Below, one piece after another: positions 7,975 through 15,598 of a DNA stretch of 15,598 nt. The notes beneath the pieces were generated by a model that saw only the letters and a list, made by a program, of their open reading frames with translations, was not told where the DNA came from and did not search any database. Within the stretch, counting starts at the first letter, position 1. The number at the start of each line of letters is the position of its first letter. This stretch comes from Ophioceras dolichostomum (lineage: Eukaryota > Ascomycota > Sordariomycetes > Magnaporthales > Ophioceraceae). The stretch is from positions 1 to 15,598 of the forward strand of contig PYST01000575.1 of NCBI GenBank assembly GCA_003049485.1, given 5' to 3'. A program made the translations under genes and the position numbers.

Positions 7975-9799
7975 ATGTTTGTGCCGTTTGGCCCGGGCCC
8001 GGACGACATCGTCATGTTGGTGTAGGACCGCACGGGCGCCGGCTTGTTGACCATCTGGCTGGCCAACGAGTTCGCCATCAGACCTGGTCGGACTGGGACG
8101 GGGTGCGACGGGAGGGCGTCTGGGTTTGAGGCGCCGCTTCCGTGCCGAGCCGGGGCGGGGCCGTTTGGCAGACCCACGGGCCCAGGTCCTGGCACGGGGC
8201 TGGGGCCTCCAGAGCCGCCGTTCGCCTGCTGACCAACCTGGTACGCCTTGTACTGGGCTGGAATTGGCGGCATGTCGGACGCCATCTCGAATACTGCCGC
8301 CTGCGGCTGCCGCAAGTCCGGTTGTGACTTGGTCCTACTGAGTTCGGGCTGCCTTCCGGGTGCGCGTTGCTCCTGAGGGCCAGGGCCTGAGTTCATGTGC
8401 TGGTCCAGCGAGTTGCGGCCCTGCTGTCGAGGCGGGATCGCGTCGAAGTCTGGAATGTCTGGTCGGCCAGGCTGGGGGCCTCTCGGACCGTAGCCGTTGT
8501 TCTGTTGCTGCTGGTCGTAGTAGTCGTAGTAGTCGTCGAATGATGCCGGCCGTTGAGGGTGCTGGTCATAGCCGCCGGGTCCACCGTAGCCGCCGCCGTC
8601 ACCGCCCTGGTACTGTCCGCCCTGTGGTCCTCCTTGGTAGGGCATCGGACCACCGCCGCCGCTTGGCGGCACGTTCCGGGGCGGTCCACGCATGCCTTGC
8701 GCTGTAGATGGCCTAACCGGCAAGCCTCGGCCGTCAGGGCCACCCGGACCGCCGCCTCCTCCACCGTACGGCATGGTGCCCGCCCGGTCGGGAGGCGGCA
8801 TCGCGCGCATTCCCATGGGATCTGCGTTGGGCATGGTCATTGTCCGCGACGGAGGCCCGAATTGGCCAGGATCAGCACCGCGCGATGTGTTGGAGTAGCC
8901 GCCAGAGCCCTGGGAGAATCCTCGCTGTGGCGGGTTCCTGGGGCCATCCATCGGCGGAGACATTGGTCCGCCTCGCTGGGAGCCCTGGCTGTTCTGACTG
9001 CTCGGCGGGCCAGGCCGTGCTCCTCCACCGGAAACCTCTAAGCCGGCCATCTTGTCCAGGATCTGCTGCTCCTCGTCCAGGTCCGTTCTCCTGGAATGGC
9101 CCGGGAAGGTCGGGAATGGACTGCCGCCGAATCCAGTTTCTCCAGGGCTCATCGGAGGGCGACCACGGTTGCCTGTGTTCAGAATCGTTAGCAGTTCGAA
9201 ACTAATGTTTCGAAATGAGCAGATGAAAATGTGTGCGCGTGTTTCCACGTACCCATGCCCATGCCCATACCCATGGGGTCGGCAGTTGCGGATCGCTGGA
9301 GTGGGCGGCCAGGGCCGTTGCCAGGCGATGGCCCGTTCGGGAACCCCCTTCCGGGGCCAGGACTGGGCCCCATTCCGCCGCGCGGGGGAAACTGACCCCT
9401 CGGTCCATCGCCCGGGTACTGTCGAGGCATCGGGCCACCTCGTCCGCCTCCTCCCGGGCCTGGCATCGGTCGTCCCCTGCCTGGGCCGGGGCCGGGGCCG
9501 CCGGGACCATTTGGGCCGGGTCCGAAGTAGTCTTGCTGCGGCGGATAGTTCTGCGGGGGTGGCCCCCTCTGGTAGTTCATGTCATCGTATTGGCCGTAGT
9601 CCTGGCCATAGCCGCCGCCGTAGTCGTCGTAACCGTAACCGTCGTATCCGTCTTGGTACTGATCGTACTGCTGGGGCGGTGCATTGTTGTATTGTTGCGG
9701 CGGAGGGCCATTGGGAGGGTATTGGCGCTGAGGAGGTGGTCGAGGGGCGGCCGGTCCATTGTACGGACGCTGCTGCGGGTAGCCGTTTTCATAGGACAT
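6550..9799 (-). CDS. SKT5: Chitin synthase regulator with Sel1-like repeats and CaaX box (Skt5/Chs4 type)
   Basis: Skt5/Chs4 proteins bind and activate a chitin synthase (Chs3 in yeast) at the plasma membrane and help place it at septa and growth sites. Three exons, 9799-9253, 9172-6815 and 6680-6550, total 3036 nt and 1011 residues. Junctions are GTACGT/CACAG (80-bp intron with CTAAC branch site) and GTAAGT/GACAG (134 bp). Residues 1 to about 635 are disordered: a Tyr/Gly/Gln/Pro-rich N-terminus, GPGPG stretches, an MGMGMGMG run at the first junction, and 19 consecutive Gln at 584-602. From about 638 there are a helical lead-in and seven Sel1-like repeats to about residue 970, with typical motifs such as WYKRAATLG, WYSRAAT and KRWYWRAAAQ. 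The protein ends in a basic segment and CVVM, a CaaX farnesylation signal like that known for yeast Skt5. The start has A at -3. Paralogues (Shc1, other CSR proteins) exist, so exact orthology is inferred. Confidence 0.95.
7914..7970 (-). repeat. CAG/CAA repeat coding 19 glutamines
   Basis: Nineteen Gln codons in the chitin synthase regulator, in the order CAG3, CAA5, CAG5, CAA1, CAG5. The CAA interruptions would be expected to slow, but not prevent, slippage. Confidence 0.97.
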
Positions 9800-11450
9800 T
9801 GTGTGTGTGCGCTCGAAGCCGTCGCGATGGCTTGAGGCTCGAGGCTCGAGGCGCGCCCTCGGTTGTCGTTTCGCCTTCTTGTCTCTTCTTCCTTCTGCTC
9901 TAACTCTCCTGTTTGCAGGCTTTTTTTTTTCCCTTCTAGACCGCGACCTTTGCTACCGCCCTTCTTTGCTCTCTGTCTCTATTGCCTTCTCTTTTATTTT
10001 TTTGGGGGGTTTCAGGGGTGCGTCCTGTTGCCCCTCAGTTCCCCTCGCTTGGTACTTATGTTGTGCTCGCGCTTTCTCGAGGGAGGGATAGGCGAAGCAC
10101 CCGAGTACTTTGGCGCACGAAGCCTTTCGACGTGAAGGGAGCGATCGTCGGCGGCCGGCAAATTAAAAGTGAACGGTTAAAAAAAGGAGCGGAAGTTTCG
10201 AAAATCAATTAGATAAGAAGTTTGGTTGGCCAAGCTTCGAGAAGGGCAAGAGCTCAGGACAGCGGGAACATTGCGATTCCGTTGCCGGAAAGGAGAGAAA
10301 AGAAGGAGAGTGAGGTTTGGAGGTTTCTTTGTCCCGTTCTCGTCGTGTCGCTTGCTGGTAGGCCGGCCGTTGTGGCAGCAGTAGGTTCAGGTAGTTGAGT
10401 GTATGTGGGCTGGACGGTTCAACGTTTCGGCTCAATGCTGATCGACAGTTTCGGCAGGGCTGCCCAACGAGGGACGCGCGCAGAAAAAGAGTTGAGGTGA
10501 CGCTGAGAGAGAGCAGGTACTCAAGCACTACAGAGTTTGTATGCACTGACGTGCTGCAGATCCAACAGGCGCACCGGGAACTTGACAGAAGAGTCCTCCT
10601 GGAACCCCGAAGATCTGGAGAGAGAGAATGGAACTGATAGTTTTTCCCGAGGACCTGACCTAAAAGCGGGGAAACAGTTCGAGTTGATGAGTGAGGTGAC
10701 TGAGTGAGAGAGTGTGAGGGACCCGCGACTACGCCGCGACGACACTGACGCCCGTGAGCGAAGGATGTTCCCACTTGTGCTGGAACGCAAATTCCGGTGG
10801 TCGTCGGCTTTGGGGAGTAGTCTTTGCTCGAAGGAGCAATAAGAAAAATAAAAATAAAGGCCAGCACGCAACAACACACTAGCAAGCACGTACATAAAAG
10901 ATTGAAGGTAGACTGGTCGAGGCACGCCAGGAACGCCCCCACTCGGCTGGTAGGTACAACGTACCTACAAGGAGGAAAGTTACAAAGCACCTGGTGGTAC
11001 ACTGGTAAAAGCCAAAGGGGTGGGAACTTTTTGGCTTTTTGGTAGCTCTCGCATTTGTTTTGAAACTACGTCGTCGTAAAGAGAAAAAAAAAATCACCAA
11101 AAAGACAATGACGATGGCCACTTAAGGAAGGGGAGGAGAAGAGAATGAGGGGGAAAACGGCAGAGAGAAAAAGAGAGGTCTTCTCTCTCTCACTCTCTCT
11201 TCTTGACACAGCAGTGTTCAAGCGCAGGGCACGCCTGGAAAATGTGGGCGAGGGTGGGCGAAGTGGGCGCTGATGAGGGGTCCGGGTGGTGTGCGGGTGT
11301 GCCTGCGACGTACCCGTTGTTGCGCCTCTGTGAAATTGCCGGGGTCCGGCTGGCTTTGCGCTCCAGGTCAAGCAGCTCTCTCTCTGTTCTCGGACTCCAG
11401 CCCGACCGTCTCAGGACTCTCAGCACTCCTGTGGCTCCTTGTTAGTGATT
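9800..11450 (-). promoter_or_regulatory. Upstream region of the chitin synthase regulator
   Basis: About 1.6 kb upstream of the ATG at 9799 contains no supported gene. Immediately before the ATG, on the sense strand, is an ACACACACA run. Alternating purine- and pyrimidine-rich blocks extend to about 11200, including a GA-rich tract near 11160-11205. Long 5' leaders are typical of fungal cell-wall regulators, so much of this may be promoter plus 5' UTR; no TATA box or transcript start can be fixed. The 265-codon minus-strand frame at 10205-11002 has no internal Met and is not called. Confidence 0.45.
10950..10968. repeat. Perfect inverted repeat GTAGGTAC-AAC-GTACCTAC
   Basis: Eight-base arms with a 3-base spacer. 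It belongs to the same TAGGTAC sequence family as the clusters at 13896-13976 and 14491-14514. Confidence 0.9.
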
Positions 11451-11736
11451 ATTAGAGGGTCTGCAGAAGAAACGCGAAGCTGGCTCTTTTGGAGAAGAAT
11501 CCCAGTAATGTCATTTCCCTCAAGATGTAAACAGTCACAGCGGATGGCAAGGACCGTCTTTCTTTTCTTCGTTCTGCTGTTGCCTCAGTCTCCCCTATTC
11601 CTCCTCCCGCACCACCCCTCCCATTCATGTCTCCCCTCGTCAAGTGCTTCATCGTGTCGCAACGTGAGCGAGTCACGGGCAAAATCTGGTTGTCTGTGTA
11701 CAACTCATCAGTCTTCCTTCAGGAGGGGCTGCCTAT

Positions 11737-11768
11737 CCGCCTGCCCGCCTGCCCGCCTGCCCGCCTGC
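11737..11768 (+). repeat. Four perfect tandem copies of CCGCCTGC
   Basis: Octamer tandem array of exactly four units, followed by a partial CT. Intergenic. Confidence 0.97.
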
Positions 11769-12955
11769 CTGTTCTCATCACCGGGTTCTTTCGGCGATGT
11801 CTCGCCTCTTCCTGGGTACTGTGCCCGCCCATTACCAGCCCATCTCAGCACCTCAGCTGATCTGTTCTTCGCTTTGAAGTCATTCCTACGTGCATATGTA
11901 TGCCCCCGTCGACTTTTCGTGAAGACGCCGTTGCTCTGCCCGCATTCGTTGTGCCCTTCTGCGAAGTCTCGGCGCATGAATCACCAACACGCTTTATTAC
12001 ACCAGGGACGGAACCGCATTTGTGCATACCGCACAGAAGGGTCGTTCCCTCCCCATTTCTCGCCTTACTTGTTTGCTCGAAGTGCTCCTCATTCAACACC
12101 TAGACCTACCTACTATTCGATACACGGTTATTTTGGGGGCGAACTCCCCAGCCTGTGAGGAACAGAATGGAATGCACTGTACGTTGTACGGACTCAAGGT
12201 GCCGCTAGTGGGGTGTGAGGCTGGATCCGATCCAAACGGCGCTTTCCGTCTGCAGCAAGGGCTTTGCTTTCGAAAGAAGGTCTCGCCCCTGTGTCGCGCC
12301 CCTTGTTGACGCTCGATGCACTGGGTTGGGAAGAAGGAAGACTTTCCCGTTGCATGCCCATAGTACATACACAGTAGCAGCAGAAAGTCCCGTCCGCCCG
12401 CTGTCTGCCCGACTGCTTGCACGCAGGACCGACTGGCTGCTCTGCCTGCCAATGGCGTTGGGTTGGGGAGAGTGTGGGTGCGCTGTGTGTGTCAAGCATC
12501 TGGGATTCATCCCCGGTTTATGATTGGCTCCAGCCCCTGACGAACCCGGCTTCCAGGGGCTACCCCAAGTCAGACTGGCTGAGGCAGAGGTGAAGGGGAG
12601 GGGCGGCGTGCATGGATGGGGGGTGCGGACCGGAACATCATCCATCTCAGCTGCTCAGCTAATGGTCGTCGCTTTCCAGGATTTCCGGCTCGGTCTGGGC
12701 CCGGAGATCATGCTCGAAGTTCTGTAGTGTCCCTTGCGTGTTGTGGTGTGCGACGTGCGCGTCCAGGTCGCGGAAGTCGCATTAACCGCCATCCCAACAA
12801 CCATTGTGCAATGCTTTATTTGACCCTATTTACCTCTCATCTATCTTCCTCTACAGCAAAGATCGAGACGCGAATATGTTGTACATCTATCGGGGGGGCG
12901 TAAGGTTAGCCAGCCACCACCACCAAGCTAGATAGGCGTGAGTTTTGATGACGGC

Positions 12956-12971
12956 TTTTTTTTTTTTTTTT
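12956..12971 (+). repeat. Poly(T) run of 16
   Basis: Sixteen consecutive T on +, intergenic, with CAAATAGGTACC following. Confidence 0.95.
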
Positions 12972-13895
12972 CAAATAGGTACCCCGCCAGCTGCTGAATC
13001 GCCGGCAGTTTGAGTTAGTTGGAACAGGCCAAGGCGACCAGACCGGACATCGTTGTTGACCAGGCCTTCTTACCCTGCGGCCCTGGTGAGCCCTACAGAG
13101 CCCTGCAAAGCCCCGCAAAGCCTGCCCCAAAGAAACAGGAAACACTTGCAAGGGATGGAGAGGAATGGGACGCAAGGCGATTCGGTCAGTTCAGATGAAA
13201 GGGGCCTGTCACGATGACCGTGAGCGGTGCACACAATCTGCCAACAGGCCCGGGCTCAACTCTTTCCGGAGGCGTTTGTCTGTGTTTATGATTACCATCG
13301 TCTCCAGGAGGGAAGCAGAGAGATGATATTTGCCGGGCGACTAACAACAACAGGCAGGGCTGCTGCCTCCACCCAACTGGCTCGGGAGGGAGGCCTCACG
13401 AGCAAAGGACATGACTGAAATTCCAGCCCTCGGATGAATTGCTGCCCCCTATAGCTTGTTAGGGGCTCCGCCATCTGCGACTTCAAGCAACACTATTGGA
13501 TCGTTAGTTGAAGTTAGTGGCGTTCATTCGTCGTCGTGATCATTTCCGGAGTACCTAACATTCGACTTACACACTGGGCAGCAATCGCGAGTCTTGAGGA
13601 CTAAGGTAGCACCGTTCCCTCCCATTTTTAGCCTTTGATCCGGTTCATCGTGTGGTACCTGCAGTAGGGGGGGAGGAAGCATGCGGGCCACGCGGGCTCG
13701 CGGGCCACTCAGGTCGATCGCAAGACAAGCAGTGCATTTGAACGGTTCAGCCTATCAAGGTGCCGGACTGCCCTCACACACGGCTCTCTTCTGACGATCC
13801 GGCACAGCCACTTATTTGGTGCCAGACCGTTTGGAGTTGTCTTAGTTTTCGACTTCGTACTATTTGACGCCAGAGGGCTAGAGGCAAGTACCGAC

Positions 13896-13976
13896 CTCTA
13901 GGTACCTAGGTAGGTATCTACTACCTACCTTCCTAGATACCTCCCCGGGTTGGCTCCTAATAGGTACCTAGGTACC
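13896..13976. repeat. Cluster of TAGGTACC/TACCTAGG palindromic repeats with hairpin
   Basis: CTCTAGGTACCTAGGTAGG at the left, then arms AGGTAGGTA (13908-13916) and TACCTACCT (13922-13930) forming a perfect 9-bp hairpin with a 5-base loop. The outer sequence GGTACCTAGG / CCTAGATACC extends the symmetry imperfectly. A second block, TAGGTACCTAGGTACC, lies at 13961-13976. Such short palindromes recur elsewhere in the window. Confidence 0.9.
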
Positions 13977-14348
13977 TGTCCTATCGAAGGGACGTTGAAA
14001 TTTCGCCGGCAAACGGGCAGCACCCGCTGTGATACTTGAATGGTTGCTTGATCCTCCCAATCATTCGCCGCTGTTCGAGAACAACGGTAGAACAAGAGGT
14101 AAGCGGGGCGTTCATTGCGCATGGAGTCGGTCAGGGAACCAAGTATTGATTCATAGTCGGCTCATCAACGAGCTCAGTAATTCCCAAGAAGTCATCAGTC
14201 CTGCCTTTCCTAGCACGTGACGATGGGAAGGAAAAAAGAAAAAACATGGACAGACGATCTCACTACCTACTACTCAGGCTCTACACAGATGTATCTTGCA
14301 ACTACCAAACAAAAGACGAGTTGAAGAATGCACCAATGAGGCAAAAGC

Positions 14349-14353
14349 AAAAA
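14349..14353 (-). terminator. RNA polymerase III terminator for the tRNA gene
   Basis: Five T on the minus strand, 7 bases after the tRNA discriminator base, with a second run of four T at 14343-14346. This is the expected Pol III stop signal. Confidence 0.8.
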
Positions 14354-14360
14354 TATTGAC

Positions 14361-14445
14361 TGCTCACTACCAGGATTGAACTGGCGACCTTGGGATGTCT
14401 AGTAAGATATTAGACCCACACTCTAACCAACTGAGCTAAGCGAGC
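14361..14445 (-). tRNA. tRNA-Ile (AAT) with an 11-nt intron (best reading)
   Basis: The minus strand folds as a complete tRNA. The acceptor GCTCGCT pairs with AGTGAGC (one G-T) and is followed by discriminator A. The D arm is GCTC/GAGT with loop AGTTGGTTA, and the A box TAGCTCAGTTGG is a perfect match. The T arm is GCCAG/CTGGT with loop TTCAATC (B box GTTCAATCC). The anticodon stem TGGGT/TCCCA surrounds CTAATA, reading anticodon AAT after U33. Removing 11 nt (about 14397-14407) between positions 37 and 38, the normal tRNA intron site, gives exactly 74 nt. The last stem pair (31-39) is then T-T, a flaw. Intron bases TAGA can pair with TCTA across the anticodon, as in many pre-tRNAs. Identity rests on the anticodon placement; the gene itself is secure. 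Confidence 0.85.
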
Positions 14446-14490
14446 TTGGTTATGTTGGTTTTTAAAGCATGGCGTATAGATTGTATTATG

Positions 14491-14514
14491 TACCTAGGTA
14501 CCTAGGTACCTAGG
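14491..14514. repeat. Three perfect tandem copies of TACCTAGG
   Basis: Twenty-four bases of an 8-bp unit that contains the palindromes CCTAGG and, across unit borders, GGTACC. It lies about 45 bp upstream of the tRNA gene. Confidence 0.97.
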
Positions 14515-14518
14515 TTAT

Positions 14519-15332
14519 CTTGGAGGGCGTGCTCGGGCTTTCTGGACCGCTCCGCTTCGCGTCCACCAGCCGCAACAACCATGCTCCGAGAAGCCGAACC
14601 GCCCCGACGACGCGTGATGCACCTTGGTGTGATGCGCTTCAACATCACCATCAACAACCGCGTCCCAGTCCCAGTTCTGCATTCCAGGACGGCCCCGTCG
14701 CCCGGCCCGCCCGGGGTGAGCGGCTGACCTAGCGACTTCCCTGGGCTAACACGAGGAACGGAGGGACGAGGGTCGGGGGATAAGGGGCACACGGGAGATC
14801 TTCGTTTGTCATCTTTTTTTTTTCCCTCCTTCTCGAAGAACATAGGGGGAGGGAGGGAGCAAGTTCTTTCTTTTTTTGTTGTTTTCATTTTTCACGTCTC
14901 TATCGTCTGGTCTTTTTTTTTTTTTTTTTTTTTTTTTCCTTTTTTTTTTTCCTTTTTTTTTCTTTTCTTGTAAGTTTCTACGGACGATTTGCTGCTAATA
15001 CTAATCCGGCGACAGAACAAACAGTAAGACAGCATAGCCAAAAAAACACAGCACATGCGAAATACGTAGGCTCGACCCCTCTCCTCCTTGCCCTTCTTTC
15101 TCCTCCTCCGTTCCCACTAGTAGTGTCCTCCTCCTCCTCCTCCCACCACCACCACCACCACCGCCGCCGCCGCCTTTCCCACCGCGAGACAACTGAAGTA
15201 GTAGCACGTAGCAGCTGAAGCTGAAGCTGAGGCTGAAGAGGCAGGCGGAAGGAAGCAGGCTGCTTAACCGGCTGCTGCTTGTCTGATCTTCGCCACCACC
15301 ACCAGCAGGAGGAGGAGTACCCGGTACTCCTC
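14519..15332. other. Intergenic and 3' flank of the right-edge gene; no supported gene
   Basis: A GC-rich block (14520-14740) with only short unrecognised frames is followed by a long T-rich tract and, at 15080-15330, CTCCTC/CCACCA/GCCGCC/CAGCAG simple repeats. These probably form the 3' UTR of the minus-strand gene ending at 15333. The open minus frame 14978-15526 is generated by these repeats. Confidence 0.5.
14913..14969 (+). repeat. Interrupted poly(T) tract (25 T, 11 T, 9 T)
   Basis: Runs of 25, 11 and 9 T separated by CC pairs, then TCTTTTCTT. On the strand of the gene at 15333 it reads as an A-rich tract beyond the probable 3' UTR. Confidence 0.95.
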
Positions 15333-15598
15333 CTACTGGCGGGTCTTTCGTTTCTTTGTAGGGGCAGCCCTCGCCGCTGCCCCGGCCCTCCGTCGCTTCG
15401 CAGCCGGAGCAGGAGCGGGAGCAGGGGACGGAGACGGAGACGGGGACTGAGACGGGGACGGGGAGGGAGACGGGGAGGGAGACGGGGAGGGAGACTGGGA
15501 GGCTTGCTGGTTCTTCGCAGGACCACGTCCCTGCTTTGCTGCTGGTCGTCCTCGCCCTCGCCCTCGCCCTCGCCCTCGCCCTCGCCCTCGCCCTCGCC
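15333..15598 (-). CDS. C-terminus of a basic RG/SP-rich, probably nuclear protein (partial, 5' end outside window)
   Basis: The minus strand is open for 87 codons from the edge to TAG at 15335-15333. In order the tail shows eight Arg-Gly dipeptides ending in Arg-Pro (an RGRP-like, AT-hook or RGG-type basic element), a Gln/Ala/Lys linker, seven Ser-Pro pairs, Ser-Gln, four more Ser-Pro, three Ala-Pro, then AAKRRRAG and PTKKRKTRQ at the very C-terminus. The two basic clusters resemble nuclear localisation signals, and the Ser-Pro pairs are potential proline-directed kinase sites. This frame is chosen over the overlapping minus frame because it gives coherent dipeptide repeats and two lysine/arginine clusters before a stop. 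No catalytic domain is inside the window, so the protein cannot be named. A nucleic-acid or chromatin role is an inference. Confidence 0.7.
   Translation of the reverse strand, partial: RGRGRGRGRGRGRGRGRPAAKQGRGPAKNQQASQSPSPSPSPSPSPSPSQSPSPSPSPAPAPAPAAKRRRAGAAARAAPTKKRKTRQ
15457..15492 (+). repeat. Three perfect 12-bp tandem units GACGGGGAGGGA (code Ser-Pro pairs on minus)
   Basis: Tandem duplication within the Ser-Pro block of the right-edge gene. The G runs on + could form a quadruplex in the non-coding strand. Confidence 0.95.
15551..15598 (-). repeat. Eight perfect copies of CTCGCC (coding strand GGCGAG), running off the window
   Basis: The hexamer array encodes the Arg-Gly run. The coding strand has GGG every six bases. 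The array reaches the window edge, so its full length is unknown. Confidence 0.97.

Larger units (their letters stand above)
11451..14348. other. Long intergenic region without recognisable protein genes
   Basis: About 2.9 kb with only short, unrecognised frames on both strands (the longest, 239 codons at 11439-12158, is composition-driven with no domain). It contains a CCGCCTGC tandem, a 16-T run at 12956-12971, an AGCCCTGCAA-like near-tandem at about 13088-13128, and the TAGGTACC palindrome cluster. It shows no AT-rich degenerate (RIP-like) block and no terminal repeats. Confidence 0.4.

Noticed and set aside
10205..11002. 265-codon open frame on - upstream of the chitin synthase regulator, with a hydrophobic stretch
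   Set aside because: It has no ATG and no internal Met at all. The pyrimidine-rich strand simply lacks stop codons. No domain is visible.
13227..13486. Short open frames on both strands in the gene-free interval
   Set aside because: Each is about 60 codons, unrecognised, and expected by chance.
14361..14445. Reading the tRNA anticodon as CTT (Lys) within the loop ATATCTTAC
   Set aside because: It needs a nine-base loop and leaves the conserved TGGG/CCCA stem unexplained; the AAT reading gives the exact 74-nt mature length.
14978..15526. 182-codon minus frame rich in Pro/Leu/Arg
   Set aside because: It overlaps the better-supported SP/RG frame and is made of simple repeats read out of frame.

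Overview
The window looks like nuclear DNA of a filamentous ascomycete (Pezizomycotina, probably Sordariomycetes). Three spliced genes with clear fungal homology support this: the complex I 10.5 kDa (NDUFA2-type) subunit, an MPC2-type mitochondrial pyruvate carrier and a Skt5/Chs4-type chitin synthase regulator. All have GT-AG introns of 80-290 bp with CTAAC/CTGAC-like branch sites and GC-rich third codon positions, and the flanks are rich in simple repeats. Dispersed TACCTAGG/GTAGGTAC palindromes fit the same group. The species cannot be fixed from the sequence alone.

Layout, left to right. Positions 2-223 are probably the 3' end of a low-complexity protein on +, followed by a GA-rich 3' flank. 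About 3.2 kb without a convincing gene follows. It holds a 23-nt A tract beside a short minus-strand ORF with a clean coiled-coil heptad pattern, perhaps a broken gene fragment. The complex I gene (minus, 3440-3905) and the pyruvate carrier gene (plus, 4835-6249) are divergent across a 929-bp intergenic region with CCAAT boxes. The carrier gene converges on the chitin synthase regulator (minus, 6550-9799), with 300 bp between them containing short degenerate direct repeats. The regulator has a long pyrimidine-rich upstream region. About 4.5 kb without recognisable protein genes follows, broken only by an intron-containing tRNA gene (minus, 14361-14445, best read as Ile-AAT) lying among TACCTAGG palindromes. 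The right edge holds the C-terminus of a basic, RG/SP-rich, probably nuclear protein (minus, 15333 to the edge).

Functionally, the divergent pair couples mitochondrial pyruvate import with respiratory complex I, so co-regulation is plausible. The chitin synthase regulator is an independent cell-wall gene that keeps a CaaX prenylation box (CVVM). No transposon, CRISPR array, virus or gene cluster of an evidently new type was recognised. The more unusual points are a 16-nt microexon and a presequence-like extension in the carrier gene, an alternative C-terminus available by intron retention in the chitin synthase regulator, the poly(A)/coiled-coil junction, and opposite-strand G-quadruplex-prone repeats coding RG and SP runs.
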